In this document: positions 42,790-54,399 of the stretch, piece after piece
How the letters are laid out: each line of letters opens with the position of its first letter
Position numbering within the stretch: the stretch's first letter is position 1
Made by a program: the position numbers and the translations under genes
The notes under the pieces: generated by a model
Told to the model about the DNA's origin: nothing
The model's input: the letters and a program-made list of their open reading frames with translations, nothing else
Databases searched by the model: none
DNA from: Pempheris klunzingeri
Lineage: Eukaryota; Chordata; Actinopteri; Acropomatiformes; Pempheridae
Reading direction: 5' to 3'
DNA: 64,000 bases
Assembly (NCBI RefSeq): GCF_042242105.1
Contig: NC_092027.1
Coordinates: forward strand, 9,769,721-9,833,720

Positions 42790-42930
42790 ACTGTGAAAGG
42801 AGCCATAATGAGCACTTTCACTTTTGATGCTTTCACTACATTTTGCTGATAATAGTTGTCATCTTTTATTTAAGCAACATTTTCAATCGAGGACTTTTAC
42901 TTGTAATGCAATATTTATAGACTTTAGTGT
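42790..42930. repeat. dispersed teleost repeat fragment
   Basis: Words such as CACTTTCACTTTTGATGC, TTTATTTAAGCAACATTTTC and GGACTTTTACTTGTAATGC recur in the same order at 14070-14170. The surrounding 42700-43560 holds no gene that I can see. Confidence 0.45.
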
Positions 42931-43559
42931 AAAATGACTCATTCACAGTATTTCAGAGATGATTTTACACTGTTAAACCAAGCACATCCAGCTTTGGCTG
43001 TAAGATTCTCCTATTATGACTCGTCCTCCCACACCAAGGCGAGGTAAAGAGATGTGCTGCACATTTTCCATCTTCCCATCTCTTGTAGTCCACCTGGGTA
43101 TTTCCCAGCCAGCAGCAAACCTCCAACTGACCCACATCGACCCAATAAACCACATATACACAGAGCTATAGCCTGTTTATTTATTATGGGATTTGGGGAC
43201 TTATTATCATGCAGAAATAAATAATTTCCCTTATTACAATTTGCAGAATCCCATCCTGCATTTATAATAATTAAAAAGACAGGTTAGAAAGGCACTATAT
43301 GCACAGTAAAGAGTTTGTGTGTTAAGCAGAGAGAGTGAGAATAATAATCCTGTCAATACAGGCTCATGGAGGGTTGTAGTTGCCTGGAGGTAAAATGATT
43401 TAACAGCTAATACCAATTTCTCTCTTAGAACCTCAGGGCAGAAAAAATATTAAAGTGCATTAGTGATTTTTTAAGCTTTTGCTCTACTTGTGAAATATTC
43501 TTGGTATGATGAAAAAGCAATTTTTTTCCCCCAAATCTACAACAGTCGCAGTGACATTT

Positions 43560-44200
43560 AATCAGCGACATTTAACCAGACACTGTTTGTCCCTAAACGG
43601 TGTCCCCAACCTTACCTTCTTTAATAATTCCTGTGCTGAAGAGGGTCAACCTCGCCTGCCTCAGTGAGTTCAGGCCGGTGGCACTGACCTCAATCTTAAT
43701 GAAGTCCTTGTATCTCCCAGAGTTTTCTTATCTCACATGTATTACACCTTCCCTCCTTGACCCACCGCAGTTGGCCTACAGGGTGAAGTGTCTGCTGTGT
43801 CAACACCGTCCTATAATTTGTCCAAGAACTCCGGTAACCCCGGCGTCTCTGCCATCAGGATATTGTATGTGGGCTATTCAGTAGCTGTGAATTCAGCACC
43901 ATCATCCTGGAAGTGCTCTGTGGGCAAATTTCCCAGCTGAACATCACTTCATAAATCTGCCGGAGGATATTATTAGACTTCCTTTATCAGCCGTGACCCC
44001 ACCTGTCTTTGCTGTATCACTGAGAGAGATGTGTTGCTCCGTCCCCTATACTCCATTCCCTGTGCACCAATGACTGCATCTCTTGCTTCCTGTCTGTCAG
44101 ACGGCCTACGACCCTTTTGGGCCTCATCAGCACAGATGAAAAGTGCTGCCTAATGCCATCCGCCATCAGCAGCTGAATATGCTACAACAAGTAAAGGTGA
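43560..44200 (+). mobile_element. LINE reverse-transcriptase fragment, decayed
   Basis: Translation gives IIPVLKRVNLACLSEFRPVAL, matching the conserved start of a jockey/Rex1/CR1-type reverse transcriptase (IIPVPKK...CLNDYRPVAL). After frame breaks comes a segment resembling CVL..LLYS....DC around 44030-44090. There are many stops. It is a relic of a non-LTR retrotransposon. Confidence 0.7.
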
Positions 44201-44444
44201 GGATGCAGTTGCAAAGAAAAATGCTACAAATCATGCTCCGGACACTTATCTCTGTAAATGATATGACTAACCTTCAGTTGAACGACCCGTGGTGATTTAT
44301 TTTTCTTGTTTGGTTTATTGTTCGCTTTACACACATTGCTTATATTTTGTATAAATTATGCTGACAGCTGAATTTGATGTAACATTTATCTGTACCTTTG
44401 TGCTGCTATTTGTGCCTTAAAAGCAACAAACAGATTGTGCTATG

Positions 44445-44570
44445 TTATAGTGGTGGAATATAATTAAGTACATTTACTCAAGTACTGCACTTCAGTTTTG
44501 AGGTGTTTGTATTTTTCACATTGTACTTTTTACTCCAATACATTTATTTGACAGATATAACTACCAGTTA
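44445..44570 (+). repeat. dispersed teleost repeat fragment (AGTACATTTACTCAAG)
   Basis: Contains GTGGTGGAATATAATTAAGT followed by ACATTTACTCAAGTACTG and TACTTTTTACTCCAATAC, markers of an abundant fish repeat. A related fragment is at 45565-45710. No coding content. Confidence 0.55.
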
Positions 44571-45564
44571 ATTTAAGATTTTACATTAAAATGCATACGA
44601 TGAGTGTATATAATGTAATATATTACTTATTTTTGGCTTGTTTAGACCTGTGTCTACTTGAGGCCCCTTGGATGTCTTTGAGTTGTTAGCTGTTCCTAAA
44701 AGTAATTTCCTGTCCAAAAACTATAGCAGAACTGTGTTTTTTCTTTGTTCCTTCCTAATTAATCATCTCCCCACCCTTCAGATTTATCATGTGACTCCTT
44801 AACGGGACCAACCGCTTGGCTTTAGCCGATAATGCTCATGCACTTTCACTTGGGAAAAGGACCTGAATACGTCTTCTACCACTGTCCATATATCAGTGGG
44901 ATTGGATGTCCTTGTTTAGTCTGTTGTTGACTTTTATTTTGAGGTGTTAATTGGTTATTGTAACGACTGAAGCTCAAACCAAAGCGGGTGCATGAAGAAA
45001 AGGGATCTGCATCACAATTAAGCTTCACAAAGTCATAAAATTCTCAGTCGGTGTGTCTGAGCCTTTGGGCGGAACAGTACGTCAAGAAGAGTACAGGAAA
45101 GAGAAATGCAAAGAAAAAATGGCACCATTTTAAAGATATGACCAAAAGAAGGGCAGAACTTTCCCCTGATGCATTCCACACCCATTTACTTGTCAGATGT
45201 GATTAAAAGGCTTCAGCCTATGCCACACCAGTGATGTACTTGTTCCCTTCCCTCAGGAAACATGAGTCACATGCATTAGCTAAATTGCTGAATTTTTGGT
45301 CCCCTGTGAGCCAGAGAGGAGGCAGAGATCCTCCGGCAGATTCTTCTAACAGCTCCTCAGTCCCAGTTTGAGAGTAGAGGTGACCAGACTTTTAGCTCTG
45401 AGGGCGTCCCAGCTCTGAAACAACCAGTTGGGTAATGTTACTCCAGGCGATTCAGTGTCCATTAAATCACTTCTCTTATTACTTTTATAATTTTATTCAT
45501 TAAATATCACCTGTTAATGTCAATTTTTTTGCTTTAATGTGTGTATTTAATCTCTTCTTTCTTC

Positions 45565-45710
45565 AATACAGTGCTGGAATGTAACTCAGTACATTTACAC
45601 ATGAAAAGGTGTTTCCATTTTAGTCCATCTGTCCTTTATATTTCTCCTCCACTACATTTCAGGGGGGGACTTTATACTTTTTAACCTACTACATGTGTCT
45701 GACAGCTGTA

Positions 45711-45743
<33 letters not shown>
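45565..45743 (+). repeat. dispersed teleost repeat fragment ending in (TA)n
   Basis: ACAGTGCTGGAATGTAACTC, then TTTCTCCTCCACTACATTTC and TCTGACAGCTGTACTTTTA, run straight into a (TA)14 array at 45715-45743. Confidence 0.55.
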
Positions 45744-45746
<3 letters not shown>

Positions 45747-45749
45747 TGC

Positions 45750-48610
45750 AGCTTCATCAAGACTGATCCATGCCATTAACCTGGTAATATTTTTATATAC
45801 TATATTTAAATATTTATCCGTACTCTTTCCTACTTTGTACCAGAACTGCTGCACAACTATTTCCCTCAGGATAGATTAAGTTCTATCTTTTTTCCAAGAT
45901 AAAGCTATAATTTTAGCAAGCATCTACTCTGCTGGTGTCCTTTAGCACGATAACACCATGGGCGTTGATCTCAAGCTGAAAAAAAAATGTAATGTGTAGC
46001 AGTGTTTTCATGGCAAAAATATCAGTTATGTTCATTAACATTTTTAGCTTGAGATTTAGTCTGAACCATTTCATATGTTTTAATAACAGCCTTGGTGGCA
46101 GTAGTTAAACACTTCACCACTCAGTGGCGCAACAGCTCCGTCTATATAAAAAAAAAGAAAGACAGATTCAACCCCTGTCATTAACCATTCTGAGCCTGCA
46201 ATCGTCTCTCTCTTTCTCGGTTTCCGTCTGTCTTTCTCCGTCCTTCCTCAATGCTCCGAGATGATCCATAATCACCACTCCGTGTGTCTCCATCAACATC
46301 CATCACTCTTTATGGAGTTTCGCAGTCAGGGGCGCAGAGCACAGAAATCGAGAGAGAGAAAAAGACAGCCTTCCAGTCAGGGGCAGAGAGAAGGCTACTC
46401 AGCACTCTATTTCCAAATGACCTCCCAGATAGAAAGAATGTGTCCCTGTCCACACATTTCCAATTGCCAGTCTTGGGGAGTTAACCAGACACCTTTTGCT
46501 CTCTAGCAAGCATCCTGACCTGCTCCCTTTATTTGAATAAATTGCCTTTTCACATAAGTACAGTTCCAGAGACATATCACCATTCTCTGTAGTTTTTCCC
46601 GAACCAAGCCACTGCAGTCAGATACTGAATAATATTCAGTTATTTCATCCAGATACAAGAACTTCAACACAGCCACAAACACGTGCAGAGGCAGATTTTA
46701 ATGTATGCAAAGAGGTGTCTATGATTAGAATTGAAGCTGTCAATATGTCATGGATATACACTATATTAGGCATTTTTAGTCTGTTTTTGAGAGGAATTGA
46801 AGTAATTTTATGTTGGTGGAGTGGCCGGCACTTAGCTCAGTGGTGACAGTGAAGAAGAAAACACCAGGAAATTAAATATCAGCAAAGTTAAAGCTACCAC
46901 AGACATGATAAGAGAGAGTCAGCATTATAGTTTTATAGCCTCCACACAGCTGCTGTGAGGTTATAAGTTGGTACATGTATGTGGCACTCCACTACAAAGC
47001 CTCTGCATGTGGCTGATTCCTGCAGCACTTTGATTAAAGCTCAGGTGGTGGAGCAGAGGTTAGTCACACCAGTAGGGGATTACCGACCCTGTGGATGTGG
47101 AGTTTTCTCTAGTATGACGGCTGATAAGTCAAATTGTATCATAGGGGCAGTAACAAAAGCTCGCTGTTTGTTCTGTAATGCTTTAGACTGTCCACCAACA
47201 TATTGTACTACGTGTGTGTAATGGTGTTAAAAATTCATCATCAATCTTGCGTGCATGTCAGAAATAATTAACCCTAAAGAAAAGCTGAACCTTTAAATGA
47301 AGTGTTCTCAAATATGGGCAACATTTTTAATATTTTGTTCCACATCATGAAAATTGAATCTTTTAGGAAAATTACGGTTTCTTTCTGCTTATTAGCCCGG
47401 GAACGCAATATCCTGTGCAGGATTTGGGGAGGTGACCACAGCCTTTCTACAAGATACAGAAAGTCCTGCCAAACGCACAGGTGCATTAAAGAATCTCTCT
47501 GTGATGTGCACACTGTAGAGATAAGACTGAAAATCATTGCAGTGGTCCTTTAGGCAAGACAGCTTGCATCAGTCAAGCTGTTCAGTGCCAAACTTAGGTT
47601 CTGGTTTTAGGCTACTGAGCAGCAGCTCTCAGCTGTGTAACTTTGTGAGTTTGATGCAGGAGTGTTGCTGAAAAAGAAGAGCGAGCGTGTTCACTCAACC
47701 TTTTCTGGGTCAATAACACTAAAAAAGCCACCAGTCTCCCTCCTCTCATCTCAATCAAAGCTATTGCATTAGTAATTTAGAGCGGGCGTAAAAGGAAAAT
47801 AACTTGCCTCATTTAAATGCTAATTTGTCTTCAGCTGAAGATTCAGTACAATGGCAACAGGTTGGCAGAATATGGAATATATTGTGTGAGAGCTCATAGA
47901 TCAGACACAGACATTTTCCCAACCTCGTTTTCCCATAAAAATCTTTTATTTCTTCATGCATCTTTTGTGGCCCAGCAGTGCTGCATAAATACACAGGAAC
48001 CAGTGGTCCGCACTACTGCGGTGACTGAAAATCATTACTGATGCTTCTTTTTCAATCACACCTTCTCTGTCAGCGGGGACAGTAACCCACAGCTTCTGTA
48101 GGTAGTCTGCATTCTGCCGGTCCATACATGCTATTTTAACCATGATACTATAGGGGAAGGGTTTAATATATATAATATATAGCGGAACTAATATGAGGAG
48201 CATGATTATTTGCACATCACATGTAGGTACAGGACTATTGGAAAACAGCATTGATGAAAAGAGTAACGTCAGCATTGAAGATCCTCATCGGGTCGATATG
48301 CTTGGTCACCACATCCACATATACACCACACCTAACAGTATGTACGTGTGTATGTGTGCATATGTGTGGAGATTTTCAGGTAAAATTGTAGTGTTATTTT
48401 CTGTCTTGTTTAATATTTGAATCATTTGTTTCATTTAGCGTACAAGTGTGTTGCCTGTATGTTTTGTATATATTTGATGTATTATTATCTCTGCACCCCT
48501 ACTATTTGGGGTTACCGTACGTTTGATTGAATTTTCAATGTGTTCTGATTGAATTGTTAATGGTTTTCAGTTGTATATCGCCCTAGGCCTGTTGGGTGGT
48601 TAACCATTTG
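45750..48610. other. gene-poor stretch, no recognisable gene
   Basis: I see no exon with family similarity. Open frames up to about 110 codons occur on both strands but have no known motif, no exon structure and unremarkable codon use. There is a possible SINE A-box-like TTAGCTCAGTGG near 46834. Confidence 0.5.
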
Positions 48611-48614
48611 TTTG

Positions 48615-49475
48615 AAAAGGAGTCCAATTGACTCCAAACTGATTGTCGACTTCAGGAGGTGTAAACTGGACATTCAGCCCATCACAATAAACGGGGACAG
48701 GGTGGAGATGGTGCCAGACTTCAGGTTCCTGGGCACCTACATCGGTGAAGACCTGACCTGGACTGCAAACTCCACAGCAATCCTGAAGAAGGCACAGCAG
48801 AGACTCTACTTCCTGAGGATTCTCAGGAAGAACAACTTAAGAACTGAGCTCTTGGTGTCCTTCTACCGCTGCTCGCCACGGCATCTCGCTGTGGTTCTCC
48901 AGCTGCACTGCGGCAGAGAGGAAGCAGCTCCAGAGGGTCATCAACACCGCCCAGAGACTGACTGGCTGCCCTCTTCCATCTCTGGAGGAGATCTACAGCA
49001 CCCGCTGCCTCAGGAGAGCCCGCAGCATCATCAGGGACTCCTCACACCCCGGACACTACTTCTTCCAACTCCTTCCCTCAGGCAGACGTTTCAGGGCAAT
49101 AAAGTCTAGCACCAACAGACTAAAGAACAGTTTCTACCCTAGAGCTGTCATTGCCCTGAACAAGAACAATAACAACATAGCCAAACCCTGAACAGTACAA
49201 TCAACACTAAAAAAATACAACCAAACTGTGAAATAGGAATGCTTACTTTTTACTTTCACCTATATTTATATATATATATATATATATTTGTATATATTTC
49301 TTTATTCTGTACAGTCTATTTAATTTCTTTTGCACTATTTTCATCTTTGCACATTCTGTCTTTTTGCACCTTTCCGTTGTTTTTGCACTGTCCATGAGAG
49401 CTGCTGCTTCTATTTCAATTTCGTTGTGCTTCGTGCTCAATGACAAATAAAAGAATTCTGATTCTGATAACCAAA
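48615..49475 (+). mobile_element. jockey/Rex1-type LINE, 3' end, frameshifted
   Basis: Frame 1 reads [10 protein letters not shown] and then [37 protein letters not shown] and LLVSFYRCS. After a frameshift near 48870 the sense continues as [38 protein letters not shown] and [17 protein letters not shown]. This is the reverse-transcriptase C-terminus of such elements. The tail TTTCGTTGTGCTTCGTGCTC, ACAAATAAAAG and an ATTCTGATTCTGAT repeat marks the 3' end. 5'-truncated and inactive. Confidence 0.85.
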
Positions 49476-49504
49476 CCAGCAGTCAGTGTAACTGTTGTGT
49501 AACT

Positions 49505-50215
49505 TCCATGTTTTTTTTCCCCCTCATCCCTTTCTTTGTTTGTTCTCTGCTTCCTCTCTTCTTTCCTTCTTTCCATCTTTCCTGCCATCCCCCTTCTGTT
49601 CTCCCTTCCTTTTTTGCACCTGCCAGCCATTCTTGTCATTATTCAAATTCTTCCCAATTTCCACAGTTGTGGCCTTCATTCCTGCCTTTCTTCCTTCTTC
49701 TTTTCTTCCATCATTTAGTCCTACTTTCCTGTGCTTTTCCCTTCATTCCTACCATTGTTTTCTGCTTACTCCCTGCTCTGCTTTCCTTTATTCTTTCCTT
49801 CCTCCTATCTGTTCTTCCTTTCTTTCATCCTCTCCTCTGTTCTGCCCTCTTTCCCTTCCCTTTGATATTTGTTCAAAATCCCTATACAAACTCTTCCTTC
49901 CTTCCAACCCTCCAGTTTTAGACTTCCTTCTTTCCTTCCTTCTCTCTTTCCTCCATGTGATTAAGCAAGCACATACACACACACACACACACAGAGGATT
50001 TCTTTCTAACGCTGCCACTCTCCCACACCCATCTTTTTAATTTCTCCCATCTCTCCCTCTTTGCCCCGCTCTCTCACCGTCTATCTGAATCTTTAACCTC
50101 TTTCAATCTGTCTCTCTGTGTCATCCTTCGTCTCTGTCACTATTTCTCTCTCTCTGTCACTCTCCGTCTGTCTCGCTCCATCTTTCTCATTCTCTCTGTC
50201 GGTCTGCAGTCACCC
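49505..50215 (+). repeat. 700-nt CT-rich tract
   Basis: CTTC, TTCC and CTCT words make up nearly all of it, with one CA run at 49972-49993. Overlapping long frames on both strands (up to 181 codons) come from the composition. It may form triplex DNA or mark replication slippage. Confidence 0.7.
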
Positions 50216-50291
50216 CCGCTCTGTCTCTTTGTGATTGAGTGAGTTGAGAAGTTAGTTGGATACCCTTCTACTGTCCTCCAAGGCTAGCCAT

Positions 50292-50293
<2 letters not shown>

Positions 50294-50325
<32 letters not shown>
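50294..50325. repeat. (CA)n microsatellite
   Basis: Sixteen CA units after GGACAC. Confidence 0.9.
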
Positions 50326-50327
<2 letters not shown>

Positions 50328-50806
50328 ACCTCTCTGTGTACATCATTTCACCGGCTCTTATAGGCCTTTCCACTCTTGCCGGTATTTGACATGCTTGGCT
50401 TAATGTATGGCGAACATCTTTTATCACACAATTACCTTTTGTGTTTGGAGGTGTGTGTTTGCATGTTTGCTTGCATATGTGTGTGTGGGTGCGTGCGTGC
50501 ATGTGCGTATGAGTATGTGTGGATGGCTCATTTAAATTGTGGACCATATGAATTTCCATTACGCAGGGTTGACAAGGAAATGGCCCAATTTTTAATTGGT
50601 GGGGATTCGCCTGCGACAGAAGGTCATTGGCTGATAATATGTCAATTATCTGTCACACAGCTGAGAGAGCGAGCAAGAAAGAGAGAGAGAGAGAGAGAGA
50701 AGTAGAAGAGGAGAGGAGAGGTGAGCAGAGGATGGACATTTGCCTCATTTGACTTGTCAGCTATCTATCCCAGTCCTAGTGATCTGAGAGTCCAAACTCC
50801 ACTCCA

Positions 50807-50838
50807 CCACACACACACACAGACACACACACACACAG

Positions 50839-50872
<34 letters not shown>

Positions 50873-50882
50873 ACACACACAC
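50807..50882. repeat. compound (CA)n/(CAGACA) microsatellite
   Basis: CA units are interrupted three times by AGAC at near-regular spacing. The G interruptions point to an older array duplicated in blocks. Confidence 0.85.
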
Positions 50883-51168
50883 GGGCAAAGTCACCTCCAG
50901 GCTCAACAGCAGGAACTCTTCAAAGCACCAGTCAGCTGTCTTTCTTTTGCTCTCCTTCTCCCTCTATTTTGTCCACATGCACTCCCAGGTTAAGACGCTT
51001 GTTTTAACTGCAGAGGAGATAAAACATGATGTGAGTTTTAATTTCATGGTTACGTGTCAGTGTACCTAAATCTATACTGGCAAAAACAATTTGATGTTCC
51101 CCCCCCCCCCCGCTGATTGGTATTTCTCTGTCCAAATATTTATTTTTACCCCCATTTTTGAACTGAAT

Positions 51169-51490
51169 TTAGAATCTGAGCTTGTGCCGCTCTTCAAACT
51201 TGATCTTGGTCTCTCGCTTGGCTTTGTACTTGACAGCAGAATCCCGGAGGACATTCTTGTTGACACTAGTTTTGTCTGTCTGTTGGGCATGAGGTGATTG
51301 TAGTTGAACACCTTGACAAAAGCCTTGATCTGGGACTTTTTGTGTATCTTCTTACGCTTCAGGCTTATGGTCACCTCAAGGTTGATGCCTGCAATGAAAT
51401 GCCTGCATGGCTGTGAGGACAGTAAATCATGCTAGATGATGCTTCTATTGAGGCAACATTGCCTCATCGCCTGGTTTCTCCTCCTTGTAA
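51169..51490 (-). pseudogene. processed pseudogene of ribosomal protein L27
   Basis: Minus strand. One frame reads [20 protein letters not shown] and LMPNR, close to RPL27 (KKIAKRSKIK.FVKV.NYNHLMPTR). After a short deletion and frame change it reads [20 protein letters not shown] and [12 protein letters not shown], and then KLRF followed by TAA, the true RPL27 ending with about nine codons missing before it. The N-terminal part (51380-51490) is still alignable at the DNA level (CAGCCATGC...) but full of indels. No introns interrupt the matched part. Hence an old retrocopy, not a working gene. Start is approximate. Confidence 0.85.
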
Positions 51491-51940
51491 GAAAATGTCG
51501 ACATATCAATATCATTAGGCCAATTGTTTTAATGCATAAGAACTTAAAGATGTCTTCGCTTTTATGTAGAGTAAAGGCTGGTACCACTAGGGAGCAGCAA
51601 AACATCAATGCTGCACAGTCACTGTCAGAAATAAAAGAGGAAGAAATAAAACCAGGTTACGCCAAAAAATCTCTCTTTTTTACACATAACGATAACTTTT
51701 CCATCAAAAAAGTGAACTTTTTTGCAAACTGTAGGTGTTTTTTCAAGTATGGGCATAAGTGCACATTTAAAATGTGCATTACTTACTTACATTTGCCTTC
51801 CTTACCCTCTTTCTATCTTTTTTCTCTTTGTTTTTTGATGCTGCTCTTTCACTCCGCTGAGGCTTCACTCAGATGTGACTTCAACACTTTCACAGACCGC
51901 TGGCCTCCATACTGTGTCTATATATTTGTGTAAAGCTTCG

Positions 51941-52150
51941 ATTGTTCCTCCCCACTGCCTCCCCTTCACTTCCTCCTCCATCTCCCCCCTTCTCCTCTCT
52001 CACCCTCAGCCTGGCTTCTCCTCTGTGTCTTTTCATTCTTTTCATGCTCACCTTTTTTCTCCACACTTCACCCTTCTTTTTCCTCCTCCCTCTTCTTTTT
52101 CCCTTGCCTCTGTCACCCTCCTCTCCTCTCCCTCCCCTCCCAGTCTTTTC
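51941..52150 (+). repeat. CT-rich tract
   Basis: About 200 nt of CTCC and CTTC words. It directly precedes a GC-richer, CpG-containing stretch (52160-52330) with GTCGCCGTGGCGATG. Confidence 0.6.
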
Positions 52151-52343
52151 ATCTCGACATGTGTGTTAATTTGGATGGAGAGGCTCTCGTCGCCGTGGCG
52201 ATGCTTAGACGGGTGGATCGTGGTGGGAAGGCGCGATGCAGGGCCGAAGGGACAGATGCACGGAGCGAAAGATAGTGGAGGAGAGCTGGAGAGACATCTG
52301 ATGTTCTCTCGCTGGGGCAGCCATGAGTGTAGTTACAATCTGT

Positions 52344-52344
<1 letters not shown>

Positions 52345-52375
<31 letters not shown>
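52345..52375. repeat. (CA)n microsatellite
   Basis: About 15 CA units. Confidence 0.85.
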
Positions 52376-52378
<3 letters not shown>

Positions 52379-52619
52379 GTTAGGGAAATGAACACAGGGG
52401 AAATCTGTGCCCTCTCAAACAGAGAAAATTAACACAACAGGAAATTGGTTTCTGCTTTCTGTGCAAATGTGACAGTATATCCCTTGATAAATGATATATA
52501 AATAATATGTGTAATTTATTTAGCTACAAAGGAAAATGGAGGGACGATGATTAGGATAGAAAATGAACGAGAGAGAAAGAAGTAAGTAAACTTTCATTCT
52601 TTAAATTAGAATAAATTAC

Positions 52620-53107
52620 ACTGTCAATAGATTGACAGGTATTTTTTGCTTTCTGGTGAAGAGTTACAAGAGAGGGTCGATACCGCTCTCATAACTTCAG
52701 CTAGCTATGGTTAGCTTAGCTGTGCACAAAGACTAGAAACAGGAGGACACGGACAGCCTGAGCGTAGCAGCACCTCTAATGCTTGCGAATTATCACGTTA
52801 TATCTTCTTTGTTTACCTCACACAAAGTGTAAAAATGAGAGTTCACAGCTAGATGGTAGGTTATGTGCTTGTAGTATTTCTGAGCTGGAGGTAATAACTG
52901 TCTAAAGGCTCAGCTGGTTGCCTGGTAACAGTACGCATTCAACAAACAGACATATAACATATTATTAGTGAGCTTTAGAGGCGTTGGTGGATATTGTTAC
53001 CGTAATACAGAGCCAGCTTTGCTCCTAGCTGTAACCTCATATGTAGCTTACAGACATATGCATCGAGAGAATAAGCATATTTCCAAAAACTACTGAACTA
53101 CTCCTTT
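52620..53107. mobile_element. MITE, third copy of the TTAGCTTAGC family
   Basis: GTCGATACCGCTCTCATAAC, ATGGTTAGCTTAGCTGTGC and AAAGACTAGAAACAGGAGG follow the same order as in the copy at 7145-7410. The right end TTTCCAAAAACTACTGAACT followed by ACTCCTTTAAA is the usual terminus in fish. Left limit approximate. Confidence 0.55.
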
Positions 53108-53689
53108 AAACTCTAAAAAAAATGAATTAGCTAACTCACAACACACACACACACACACACAAACACACTTTTCTTCTCTTTTTTCTCTTTCCACTCCTGT
53201 AAGACTCCTGACAGACTGTTCAGATGACCGTGCCAACCGAGAAATCAAACGCCATGGCAACGAGTGGCTTCTGTGATCACCGTGGATACGGTGAGACAGC
53301 TGACCACTTTGTAGAGCCCGCTTGTATGTACTTCTGTGTGTGTGTGTGTGGTTCGTTTAGTTGTACAGGAATCTGAGGACAACATAAATGTGTGTGGGTG
53401 TGCCAATGATTGTGTTTTCTTGCGTGTGTGCTTGTGTAGAAAACGGAGAAAGAAAACGGATTCAGGTTTGTGTGTGTCTACATTTGTGCACATGTGTGAG
53501 TGCGCTGGTGTTTTTCGTGTGTCCACATGTTAGACTGTCTGTGGCTGAAAGTCTCCCCAGGCCTTTTTCTGATCGACCACTACTGGGTGTTGTGGAGATG
53601 AAAGGGATTCTGGGAACTCATCTCACGCTATGAATCCTGGGTAAGTAGCGTGTGATGTGAGTACATCCTCATCACTCAGTGAAAGAAGG

Positions 53690-54215
53690 CTTTCATCCCT
53701 TATCTGTTCCCTCTATCAGTATCCCCTTTTTCTGTCTACTCTCCTCGTCCTCATTTCTTTCTTCCCTCCCTCGTCTTCAGTTTCTTCGCTTTTCTACAGT
53801 TGTATTTTTCCTTGTCTTTTCTTTTCCCTGCTCCCTGCTTTTCCCTCCTCGTTTCTTCTCCTCATTTTCATACCTATTTCCTCCTCTCCTCTTGAATCAG
53901 CTCTCCTCCCCTCTCACTCCCTTCCTTTGCTCACTTTCTTCTCAACTCCTCTAAACTCCTATCCATCCCTCCACTCTCACTGTTCCTCTTCCCTTCTCTC
54001 GTGTCCTTCTTTTTCCTCTTAGTTCCTTTCTTTTCATTTCCTTTTTCATCCCCTACTTCATCTTATCCCCATTTCCTTTCCTTTCCTCCCCTTAATGCTT
54101 CCTTCCTCACCCCTTTTCTTTCTTCTCTCTCCTCCTTCCCTTTTCCTTTCCTTTCCTTGCCTTTTCTTTCCTTTCCTTTCCACTCAACTCTTTTACATTC
54201 TTCTCCTCCCCTCTC
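53690..54215 (+). repeat. 520-nt CT-rich tract
   Basis: Nearly pure pyrimidine, ending with (TTTCC)n units near 54130-54180. It continues after 60 nt into a CA array at 54283-54335. Confidence 0.7.
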
Positions 54216-54399
54216 CTGTGAACATAAAATGATCAAAGTGCCCATTCTGGCCATGACAGTTCAATTTTACCAGGGTGCGCACACACACACACACGCACGC
54301 ACACACACACACACACACACATACACACACACACTCCTCCTTGTACATTTCAAAGGCTGTACATGCGTTAAGTGAGTTTATATGTGTTAAGAGACTTTG

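Noticed and set aside
49495..50040. 181- and 137-codon overlapping frames
   Set aside because: Frames in several phases over the same pyrimidine tract, a sign of composition and not coding.
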